Assembly: GCA_003577005.1 (NCBI GenBank)
Contig: QEUW01000118.1
Span: forward strand, 1 to 18,790
Direction of reading: 5' to 3'
Source: Chloroflexota bacterium
Lineage (GTDB): Bacteria > Chloroflexota > Anaerolineae > Caldilineales > Caldilineaceae
Length of the DNA stretch: 18,790 bases
Shown: positions 1-6,936 of the stretch, piece by piece
Layout of the letters: each line of letters begins with the position of its first letter
Numbering within the stretch: the stretch's first letter is position 1
The notes under the pieces: generated by a model
Told to the model about the DNA's origin: nothing
Seen by the model: the letters and a program-made list of their open reading frames with translations, nothing else
Database searches by the model: none
Made by a program: the position numbers and the translations under genes

Positions 1-893
1 ATCCACAACTGCCTCGCACGTGCCGGGGATAGCCGAGGCGATGACGGGTTTACCGGCTGCCATTGCCTCCAAAACGGCCAACGGCAGCCCCTCGTAGAGT
101 GAAGGCAGGACAAAAAGATCACAGCCGGCCAATAGCGCAGGAATATCTTGCCGATAGCCCAGAAAGCGGACGCGGTGCTCCAACCCCAGAGCGCGGCTCT
201 GCTCTTCGAGCTGCGCCCGTGCGGGGCCATCCCCCGCCAGCACAAAAGAGGCTTCCGGTACCTGCGTCGCCGCCTCGAGCAAGTAGGGGTGCCCCTTTTG
301 CTGGTCCAGCCTGGCCACGGTCAAGATGACCGGTTGCGGTTTAGCCCCTGGTCGCACCGCGGGTGGCGCGGAATCCACTGAGCAGCCAAAGGTTTCCACT
401 GGAATTGCATTAGGAATAACCTGGATCCTCCGCTCCGGTATCCAGAAACTCTCCTGCAACCGCTGCGCCACCGCCTGGGAAACGGCGAGATAGCGACCAA
501 CACCCAGCGCTAACAGGCGCAGTTGCAGGCGGGTGGCGTAGGTGTAGGGCAATTCGACAAAGAGTTGCGCCGTGGCCACAATTGCCGGCACCCGCGCCAG
601 CATAGCCAGGTCAGGTGGGCGTGAAAGACCGCCGGCCGCCAGGACCGCAGGGTACGGGCCAATCGGGGCGCCAACAGGGCTCCTTGCCGACCTAGCGGCA
701 GTCGCGGCACCGGCTGGAGGTCAACCCCCAATGAGCGCGCCCCTTCGAGCAAAGGTGCTAACCCGGGTTCGGCGTGGTGAAAGAGCACCGGCCGCCACTG
801 CCGGCGGTCAAGACCGGCCAGCAGATGAAGCAACATCTGCTCCGCCCCGCCAAAGCCAGCACTATCGGTGAAGTGAATCACGGTCCGCATCAT
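1..893 (-). pseudogene. GT4 glycosyltransferase, frame broken near 605, 3' end off window
   Basis: This is a GT-B fold, family 4 glycosyltransferase that would transfer a sugar from a nucleotide donor to the growing glycan at the cytoplasmic face. The N-terminal Rossmann part reads from the ATG at 893 (HFTDSAGFGGAEQMLL, then FHAHLTW) and ends in that frame with a stop at 510. A different frame, open from about 606 to the window edge, carries the rest: LARVPAIVATAQL, VIPNAIPVETF, LTVARLDQQKGH, and the catalytic EX7E in EGLPLAVLEAMAAGKPVIAS. Compared with typical GT4 proteins, about 10-12 residues between HLTW and LARVP seem to be missing, so a deletion of roughly 35 bases is more likely than a one-base slip. 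The start overlaps the stop of the upstream GT2 as ATGA. The downstream part shows no further damage, so this is either a recent mutation or a sequencing/assembly error. Confidence 0.85.
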
Positions 894-1903
894 GAAGAAG
901 ACCCTTCGGTGGGCGCCGCCCACACTGGCGCCCTGCCACCGTGCCGGTGCTGCTCGCGCAGCTCGGCCTGCGCGCCCAGCCAGTAGCAGTAATCAAGCGC
1001 CAGGCTGTAGTATAGGTCAAGCCGTGCCGGGTGTCGGCGCTCGAGCTGGTGCATAAACCAGATGACCCACTCCGGCGTCTGTGCCCACAAACGGCTTAGC
1101 CCGAGCAACACTGTGCGGAGCAGGCGCCAGTGCTGCGACCCTTGTGTATAGGTGCTGAGCTTGAGTTCCGCCAACGCCGCAGGGTGCTTGTGAGCCAGCA
1201 GGACCGCCGTGCGGCCCTTGGCGATGTTATCACGCGCCAGCGCCGCAAAATCCTTGGTGTACTGCTGGTAAGCCAGCGCCGCGGGATCGTAGACAACCCG
1301 CACACTTGCCTGTTGGAGACGCACGTAAAGCTCTAGATCCTCATTGCCATAGATCTTGAACGCTGTATCAAAGCTGCCCACGGCCCGGATGACTTCCCGC
1401 CGGATCGAGAAGTTGCCACTGTAAAAATCACGGAGCGCAAGCGTATAGCCCGGCTGCGCCAACTTTTCGAGATGCCGGTTGAACTTTTCACCGATATAGC
1501 GGACAACGGGCGGCGCTGTCTCAGCCAGTTGTACCGGGACGGGGCCCATGACGGCCAAGTAGAAGTCGTGCGCATGCGCCCGTTGGTGCGCTACCAAGAA
1601 CTCGGGTGTTGGCACCATATCATCATCGAGCATCACCAATAGTTCACCGCAGGCGGCCTTGATTCCGGCATTGCGGGCGCTGGATCGGCCCTGGTTGGGT
1701 TGCCAGAGCACCTGTAGTGCGTATGGCGTCCGTAGCTGGGCAGCCATCTCCTGGGTCCCATCCGTAGAACCGTCGATGGAGACGATGACTTCGAACTGCT
1801 CAGCTGGCAACGTCTGGTGTGCGAGCGCTTGTAAGAGCCGTTGCACAGCGGCGCAGCGCTGATAGGTCGGGATCACGACACTGATCCGGTTGAGGATGCT
1901 CAT
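890..1903 (-). CDS. GT2 glycosyltransferase
   Basis: A 337-residue GT-A fold family 2 glycosyltransferase, expected to add one sugar to a lipid-linked glycan in the cytoplasm. Visible signs are the N-terminal strand ISVVIPTYQR (residues 7-16), SIDGSTDG near 42-49, the metal-binding acidic run MLDDDMVP with Asp93-95, and the acceptor-side motif GNEDLEL near 187-191, the usual ED motif of this family. No membrane segment is obvious, so it is probably soluble or peripheral. The start ATG overlaps the stop of the upstream deacetylase gene by four bases (ATGA), and its own stop overlaps the start of the broken GT4. This is strong evidence for translational coupling. Donor and linkage cannot be read from sequence. 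Confidence 0.93.
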   Translation of the reverse strand: MSILNRISVVIPTYQRCAAVQRLLQALAHQTLPAEQFEVIVSIDGSTDGTQEMAAQLRTPYALQVLWQPNQGRSSARNAGIKAACGELLVMLDDDMVPTPEFLVAHQRAHAHDFYLAVMGPVPVQLAETAPPVVRYIGEKFNRHLEKLAQPGYTLALRDFYSGNFSIRREVIRAVGSFDTAFKIYGNEDLELYVRLQQASVRVVYDPAALAYQQYTKDFAALARDNIAKGRTAVLLAHKHPAALAELKLSTYTQGSQHWRLLRTVLLGLSRLWAQTPEWVIWFMHQLERRHPARLDLYYSLALDYCYWLGAQAELREQHRHGGRAPVWAAPTEGSSS

Positions 1904-2688
1904 CGTGTAGAATATCCTCCCACTGTGCGTAGTTGCCGCCGGAGACTAGCTGTTTTGCTGCGCCACGATTCAGCAAATGGGTAGGCCGTCCGCAGTCGGC
2001 AGATAAAGTCGAGCAGCGAGTCCTGTCCATTGACAGGAATGCGCCGGAGTGCCAGTGGATCATCCTCGGGCGTAGAGAAGCCGATCTCGACCGAACAGGC
2101 AGAGTGATAACCGGTTTCAGCCGCCAAGGTGCGTACGCGTTCATTGAACGAGCCAAACGGATAGGCCAGGTGGCGCACTTCTAGGCCAAGTTGGTCTGCC
2201 AACACCCGCCGCGCGGTCCATAGCTCGTCATGACAGGTGGCGGCGTCGAGATTGGCCAGCCGCGGGTGGCTGAGTGTGTGTGCACCGCACTGAAATCCGG
2301 CCGCCAGCAACCGCCGCGCCGTTGCCCAGTCCATGAGCGGGAAGGTTACCCCGCGCTCGGCGGCGAGCCAGGCGCTCGTTTTACCCATCAGTCCGGCAAC
2401 CAGATAGAAGGCGGCGGTGAACCCCTTTGCCTGCAAAATCGGCACCGCGTACTCTACGCAACCCTGGAACCCATCGTCAAAGGTGATGACGATTGGACGG
2501 CGCGGTTGTCGATGATCACTGCGGCGATAGGCGAGCAAGGCATCCAGTGTGATCGGCGTGTACCCGGCCAGTCGCAACCAGGTCATTTGCGCCGCAAAGG
2601 CCTGCGGCGTGACCGTATATTTGGCAAAGGCGGCCACGGGCTGTGGCGACACCTGGTGGTACATGAGAATGGGTACTCGGTTGGTCAT
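1900..2688 (-). CDS. Polysaccharide deacetylase, NodB homology domain
   Basis: A 262-residue carbohydrate esterase family 4 protein, predicted to remove N- or O-acetyl groups from a sugar. It opens with PILMYHQV, common in the PgaB/IcaB-like branch. The NodB motifs are present: TFDDG (69-73, catalytic base and metal Asp), HTLSHP (His137 and His141, metal ligands), and AYPFGSF further on, followed by the late LRRIP motif. No signal peptide or membrane anchor is seen, unlike most exported deacetylases, so it may act in the cytoplasm on a lipid-linked precursor. I chose the ATG at 2688 rather than the in-frame start at 2709 because AGGAGAG sits just before it. The gene follows a GT4 by 24 bases and overlaps the next GT2 by four. 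Confidence 0.92.
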   Translation of the reverse strand: MTNRVPILMYHQVSPQPVAAFAKYTVTPQAFAAQMTWLRLAGYTPITLDALLAYRRSDHRQPRRPIVITFDDGFQGCVEYAVPILQAKGFTAAFYLVAGLMGKTSAWLAAERGVTFPLMDWATARRLLAAGFQCGAHTLSHPRLANLDAATCHDELWTARRVLADQLGLEVRHLAYPFGSFNERVRTLAAETGYHSACSVEIGFSTPEDDPLALRRIPVNGQDSLLDFICRLRTAYPFAESWRSKTASLRRQLRTVGGYSTR

Positions 2689-2691
2689 GAA

Positions 2692-2698
2692 CTCTCCT
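2692..2698 (-). promoter_or_regulatory. Ribosome binding site of the deacetylase gene
   Basis: AGGAGAG on the minus strand, with five bases between AGGAG and the ATG at 2688. It favours that start over the upstream in-frame one. Confidence 0.75.
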
Positions 2699-2712
2699 AT
2701 GCTACCCACCGC

Positions 2713-4050
2713 TCAGCGGTAGTGCTCACGGTTTGCTGCACCCTGCGTTTGCCTGGCTCTCGTCTGCGCCCGGTGAGGATGGCCGTTCGGGCCACTGCCA
2801 ATCCGATCTGCAACGGGCCGCTGGTTTGGTGACATCCTAGCCTGCAGTTCGCCATAGATTGCCTCGAGGCGCCTGGCATAGGCTGCGGCGCTGTGGTGCT
2901 CAGCGACAAAGGCGCGTGCGCGGTGGCCGAGCTGCCACCGCGCTTCCTCAGAAGCAAGCAGATTGGCCACCGCATCAGCGATTGCTGCCGCGCTGTCGGT
3001 GATCACCAGCGGCAGTTGGCCTTGATCCAGCAGCAAGCCTTCGGCGCCGCGCGTGGTGGTCACCACCGGCTTGCCCAGGGCCATCCCCTGCAACACCTTC
3101 ATGCGCATTCCCCCACCGATACGAACCGGCGCCAGAAGAACCGCGGCTCGCGCCAGAACCGGTTCGATTTCCGGCACCCGGCCCAGCACAAAAACATCTT
3201 CGCCGGCCAGAGTAGCGATCCCCTGCGGGGGATCGCTGCCCACGATCAGTAGCCGTACACCGGGGCAACGCACCCGCAGCAGCGGCATGATCTCCTCGCC
3301 CAGCCAGCGTGCCGCATCCACATTCGGTTGGTGGCTAAACCCACCCACAAAGGCCAGCGTCTTTTCTTCCTCAAGGCTGAGGTCCGCAGGTGGCGGCAGG
3401 GCGATGCCAAATGGGTTGACGCATACGCGTTCTGCCAGTGGGGGTGCCATCGCGGCGATGGCCGACGCATCGCGCCAGGTGAAGACCTGGATGCGGTCAA
3501 ACTTTTGCCAAAGATTTAGCTGGTACGACCGCCAACGCTGCCAATCGATCTCGCCCAGCGCCCAGCGAACCCAACCGGACCTCTCGTCTTGCACCCACCC
3601 GGCTGGGCGCGACCGTCTCACCTCGTGTTCGATCAGAATGGCAGGCACGGTGGCTGGATAGCGGTAGATCCCCCCGGCATTGTCATCGACTACCAGTAGG
3701 TCGAAGGGTCGTTCAGCCGACAGACGATCCAGACGTTGTTGCACGCCCGGCTCCCAGAACCAGACAGTGCGCCACGGATAGTTATCGGCGAGCCAGGTGC
3801 TGGCCAGCCGCCACCGCCGTTGCCAGCGGTGGATGCCGGACAGCGGCGTCCGGCGCACAAGTTGCAGATCGACCCCCGCCGAGCGCCAGTGTTCGAGCGT
3901 ATCGGGCTCAGCGGTGTCGGGGTCCACTGCGGTCACCAGGGTCACCCGATGACGGGCAGCCAACCCACTGAGCAGGGCATGGGTTACCAGCGGCACGGCG
4001 TTGGTCGGCTGCGCTTGTGGCGGCATGGGTGTTACCAGCAAAATATTCAT
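2713..4050 (-). CDS. GT4 glycosyltransferase
   Basis: A 445-residue GT-B glycosyltransferase. It begins MNILLVTPMPPQAQPTN and carries the C-terminal nucleotide-sugar half: LAFVGGFSHQPNVDAARWL, LLIVGSDPP, then the loop PVRIGGGMRMKVLQGMALGK. This GGGxRxKxL form is typical of a GT4 branch often annotated as sugar transferase of PEP-CTERM/EpsH-type loci. The usual second Glu of the EX7E pair is Gln here (KVLQG), which may reflect the branch or altered activity. The last ~30 residues are Arg/Gln-rich and lie outside the fold. The frame is open upstream to 4278, but that stretch only overlaps the preceding GT2 and does not look like protein. The ATG at 4050, with a weak GAGAG before it, starts the true Rossmann strand. 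Confidence 0.92.
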   Translation of the reverse strand: MNILLVTPMPPQAQPTNAVPLVTHALLSGLAARHRVTLVTAVDPDTAEPDTLEHWRSAGVDLQLVRRTPLSGIHRWQRRWRLASTWLADNYPWRTVWFWEPGVQQRLDRLSAERPFDLLVVDDNAGGIYRYPATVPAILIEHEVRRSRPAGWVQDERSGWVRWALGEIDWQRWRSYQLNLWQKFDRIQVFTWRDASAIAAMAPPLAERVCVNPFGIALPPPADLSLEEEKTLAFVGGFSHQPNVDAARWLGEEIMPLLRVRCPGVRLLIVGSDPPQGIATLAGEDVFVLGRVPEIEPVLARAAVLLAPVRIGGGMRMKVLQGMALGKPVVTTTRGAEGLLLDQGQLPLVITDSAAAIADAVANLLASEEARWQLGHRARAFVAEHHSAAAYARRLEAIYGELQARMSPNQRPVADRIGSGPNGHPHRAQTRARQTQGAANREHYR

Positions 4051-4084
4051 CGTCTCTCGCTCTGCAGAATGTAAGCAAACCATG

Positions 4085-5155
4085 CTACTGAACCCCATGT
4101 AAGACGCGGAGGATCTGGTTGAACTGGCCCCGCTTCTCGGGAAAGAGAAACCACTCTGCCAGCCAACGAGCGCAGGGTGTGGGCGCCAAGGCCGTGGCGA
4201 CAAACCAACTGCCAAAGAGCAGACGCAGCGCCGGTGAGACATCAAAACGGTGCCGCGCCGCCAGGATGCCAAGCACAAAGAGCCGCCAGACGCTATCGCC
4301 GGCCAGCGGGTGCTGCGCCGGCTCGAACTTGAGCGAGACGAGCCGATTGGCCAGCAAGGATACCGACCGCTCGGCAGCCGGTGGGCTCAGACCCAGTTGC
4401 TCGGCAAAGTGTTTGATGTGGCCTTGGGTGCGCTGGGCATAGACAATCGTCTGGCGAACCTGATCCAGATTGAGCGCCGCAGCAGCCACTTCATAGTGGT
4501 TGGCCCGATGGACTCGATAGCCGGCGCCGACCTCATCGAGAAAGACCACCGCACCAAAGAGCGGCGTCAGGTGTGAAAGATAGAAGTCGGCCAGGATGCG
4601 GTACTCTGCTTCCGGCATGGGCAAGATCTGGCGCAAGACGCGGGCGGCAAAGGCATTGCCGCTGGTTGCCATCCAGGTCAAGTCAAAGGGAAAGCTCAAA
4701 ACCTGCTTGCGCAGATCACCGCTGGGCAAAGGTAAATGGCGGGGCGGTTTGAGTTGCCCGGTCCGTATCCCCGCCTCATCGATGATCTCCATGCGATACT
4801 GCACCTTGGCCGCACCAGCGTTGGCGCTGAAAGCCGCGCAGACCCGGCGGCCTGTTTCCGGCAACAGAACATCGTCGGCGTCGAGAAAGAGGATGATCTC
4901 GCCGGAACTGCGCGCAAAGCCCGCATTAAGCGCCGAGGCCTGGCCGCCATTCCCCTTCAGGATCGGGATGATCCGCTCGCCATAGCGAGCAATCACTTCG
5001 CGCGAGTGGTCGGTCGAGCCGTCGTCCACGACAATGACCTCTGCGGTGCAATCATTTTGGTGCAGGGCACTATCGAGCGCCGCCGCCAGATAACGGCCGT
5101 AGTTGTAGTTGTTGATGATGATGCTGATCACAGGAGGCTGGCTCAAGCTAGGCAT
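4085..5155 (-). CDS. GT2 glycosyltransferase
   Basis: A 356-residue family 2 glycosyltransferase. The GT-A core is clear: ISIIINNYNYGRYL (10-23), VIVVDDGSTD (40-49, nucleotide binding), NAGFARSSGEIILFLDADD with the DxD metal motif at Asp92-Asp94. The C-terminal 150 residues are less typical and contain a few hydrophobic stretches (RLFVLGILAARH, LLFGSWFVATALAP), possibly for membrane association. Three starts are possible: ATG at 5209, 5161 or 5155. None has a good ribosome binding site. I prefer 5155 because its ATG shares one base with the TGA of the GH16 gene (TGATG), a common coupling arrangement. The 5209 start would overlap GH16 by 55 bases. Confidence 0.9.
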   Translation of the reverse strand: MPSLSQPPVISIIINNYNYGRYLAAALDSALHQNDCTAEVIVVDDGSTDHSREVIARYGERIIPILKGNGGQASALNAGFARSSGEIILFLDADDVLLPETGRRVCAAFSANAGAAKVQYRMEIIDEAGIRTGQLKPPRHLPLPSGDLRKQVLSFPFDLTWMATSGNAFAARVLRQILPMPEAEYRILADFYLSHLTPLFGAVVFLDEVGAGYRVHRANHYEVAAAALNLDQVRQTIVYAQRTQGHIKHFAEQLGLSPPAAERSVSLLANRLVSLKFEPAQHPLAGDSVWRLFVLGILAARHRFDVSPALRLLFGSWFVATALAPTPCARWLAEWFLFPEKRGQFNQILRVLHGVQ

Positions 5156-5958
5156 CACCATCGGCCCGGCCAAGACCACTCTTCCTGCAGAAATAGATTG
5201 GTTTGACATGAGCGGGTGTAGACCTCGATGGAATCGATCTCAAGATAGCCCGGGAACGGTGTCGACTCGTCTGGATTGCCCGGCCAGTCGCCGCCAACCG
5301 CCAGGTTTGCCAAGACAAACATTGGCTCCCTGGGAACTCCCCGGGTTATCCGATGCCGTTCGACATAATCGATATACCAGACAATCGACGTGGGATACCA
5401 CTGGACGGCAAAGATGTGAAAATCCTCAGAAAAATCATCGGCAGTAAAAGATTCGGTAACCGCCAGGTGCCCCTCGATGGGGTCTTGCCAATGGTTCGTC
5501 ATATAGGCGGTGTTTGTGTTGTCACCGTGAATTTCAAAGACATCAATCTCCCACGGGTAATTGGGGGTTGCCGGCAAGAGCCAGAAGCCCGGCCAGAACC
5601 CTTTGCCCTTTGGCACCTTGGCCCGGATTTTGAAATAGCCGTACTGCTGGCTAAAGCTATCGATCGACGTAATGATGCCGGATGTATAGTCATAGCCCTC
5701 CATCTGCCGGGGTTCGGCCTTGATCCGGAGGATGCCATCTTTGAGTTCAAAGACATCCGGGGCATAGTATTGCAACTCGCCACCGTTGCCCGAGGGATAG
5801 TGGGTATTCCACTTGGTCCGGTCCAGCGCTGTCCCGTTAAAGTCATCGCCAAACGTGTACTCCCAAGAACAGGAAACGCGTGCCAGGCTGGCTTTTGCAT
5901 CCCCCAATGTCATCAACGTGAAAATGGATGCCAAGAACAATGAACGGACTTTCAGCAT
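5155..5958 (-). CDS. Secreted GH16 glycoside hydrolase
   Basis: A 267-residue glycoside hydrolase of family 16 (laminarinase/lichenase/transglycosylase clan), acting outside the cytoplasm on beta-glucan or a similar polysaccharide. A signal peptide covers about residues 1-24 (KVRSLFLASIFTLMTL, then Ala-x-Ala). The jelly-roll begins with WEYTFGDDFNGTALD. The catalytic EXDXXE motif is intact in PWEIDVFEIHGD: nucleophile Glu137, Asp139, acid/base Glu142. The closing strand GYLEIDSIEVYTRS is characteristic. No carbohydrate-binding module is attached. The length matches a lone catalytic domain. Inside a glycan assembly operon it probably trims, releases or transglycosylates the polymer. Residues after TRS (about 17) are a short Trp-containing tail. 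The start has only a distant AGGA. Confidence 0.93.
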   Translation of the reverse strand: MLKVRSLFLASIFTLMTLGDAKASLARVSCSWEYTFGDDFNGTALDRTKWNTHYPSGNGGELQYYAPDVFELKDGILRIKAEPRQMEGYDYTSGIITSIDSFSQQYGYFKIRAKVPKGKGFWPGFWLLPATPNYPWEIDVFEIHGDNTNTAYMTNHWQDPIEGHLAVTESFTADDFSEDFHIFAVQWYPTSIVWYIDYVERHRITRGVPREPMFVLANLAVGGDWPGNPDESTPFPGYLEIDSIEVYTRSCQTNLFLQEEWSWPGRW

Positions 5959-6018
5959 TGGTATCTTTTGTATCCTTCATCAACACATCATCAAGGTACT
6001 CAACTAAAGTGCGGTTGC

Positions 6019-6073
6019 TTTGAAAACGCGTAAGGGGGCTAGCTGAGAGAGACAAGAAACTCGCGTTTTCAAA
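6019..6073. repeat. 12-bp perfect inverted repeat with 31-base spacer
   Basis: TTTGAAAACGCG at 6019-6030 is exactly complementary to CGCGTTTTCAAA at 6062-6073, with a 31-base spacer that contains GCTAGC. It sits in the 150-base gap between the methyltransferase stop and the GH16 start. There is no T-run after either arm, so an intrinsic terminator is not well supported. In RNA it could form a stem that separates or protects parts of the transcript, and in DNA it could bind a dimeric regulator. Confidence 0.6.
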
Positions 6074-6108
6074 CAGAGCAAGGTATAGACGCGCAGCTTT
6101 GACAGCCG

Positions 6109-6936
6109 CTACTTGATCGCGACCAGCTTCACAGCAGTGAGCATCTGTGCGCCGTGGCGGCGGACGCGCTGTGGCGCACACGCCAATACCGACTCCAGCC
6201 AAACAAAAGGAAGGAGCGGGACCCGTGGCGATAATCGATAACCCAAATAACTCAGAAACGTATCCACCCTGGCAAAGCCGGCCGACCGGAAAATAGCGGC
6301 CAGTTCAGCGATCTTATACTCCTTCAGATGGAAGCCAGTCGCCACTTGGTCAAAATGCCGGGAAATATCCCAAGGCCCAGAGAGAGGATTGGGCGTGATA
6401 CAAAGGTAGATCCCCCCTGGCATCAGTGCCTCGTAGATCTGCTGGAGTTGCTCCAGGGCATCCTCGGGGTGAAGATGTTCCATCATCTGGTTGCTATAGG
6501 CGACATGAACGCTATTGGCGGGCACCGGAATATTGATGCCATCGGATAGACGCAGCTCGAAATTGGCTGGGTACACGCTGTCTCGCACGAGACCTGCCGA
6601 AACATCGACGGCATAGACTTTCTTCACCTGTTGAGCAACGGCCAACGACAGTGCGCAATCGCCCGGCCCGATTTCGAGAAAGACGGTTTCAAGGTGGAGA
6701 AACGGTTGCAAAAGTCGCAGTTGGGGTCTTACCGCACGCAGTTGCGCCTCACTATCTGCGGCTTGCGCCAACAGCGGATGATGGGGGATCCGCCGCAACC
6801 GCTCATCGTACACGGTGTTGTAGAGGGAGCGGCGCTCCTCTTTGGTCGCCCGCCGCAGCCGATTGGCTAACTCTTTTTCGATTTGATAATGTTCACGCAA
6901 ATGCGCCAGCGTGCGTTGTTCGTTCAGCGAAGCCAC
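6109..6936 (-). CDS. SAM-dependent class I methyltransferase
   Basis: A 275-residue methyltransferase likely to methylate a sugar of the glycan or cap a chain. An N-terminal helical, charged segment (about 1-80) precedes the Rossmann fold. Motif I is FLEIGPGDCALSLA (EIGPGD near 88-93), motif II is VYAVDVS, and the substrate/SAM region follows as DGINIPVPANSVHVAYSNQ and MMEHLHPEDAL, then LMPGGIYLCITPNP. The frame is open upstream to 7359, but that portion is antisense-like text inside the flippase gene. I chose the GTG at 6936, preceded by AGGAGG with eight bases spacing. This GTG shares its first base with the flippase stop (TAGTG), so the two genes are probably coupled. The substrate is not predictable. 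Confidence 0.92.
   Translation of the reverse strand: MASLNEQRTLAHLREHYQIEKELANRLRRATKEERRSLYNTVYDERLRRIPHHPLLAQAADSEAQLRAVRPQLRLLQPFLHLETVFLEIGPGDCALSLAVAQQVKKVYAVDVSAGLVRDSVYPANFELRLSDGINIPVPANSVHVAYSNQMMEHLHPEDALEQLQQIYEALMPGGIYLCITPNPLSGPWDISRHFDQVATGFHLKEYKIAELAAIFRSAGFARVDTFLSYLGYRLSPRVPLLPFVWLESVLACAPQRVRRHGAQMLTAVKLVAIK

Noticed and set aside
2230..2832. Plus-strand open frame of 200 codons
   Set aside because: It is antisense to the deacetylase and GT4 genes, with no domain signature or ribosome binding site.
4051..4278. 76-codon N-terminal extension of the GT4 at 2713-4050
   Set aside because: It overlaps the C-terminus of the preceding GT2 and has no family resemblance; the Rossmann strand begins right at the ATG at 4050.
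6019..6073. Reading the inverted repeat as an intrinsic terminator
   Set aside because: The loop is 31 bases, there is no T-run after the stem on the coding strand, and the downstream genes appear to belong to the same operon.
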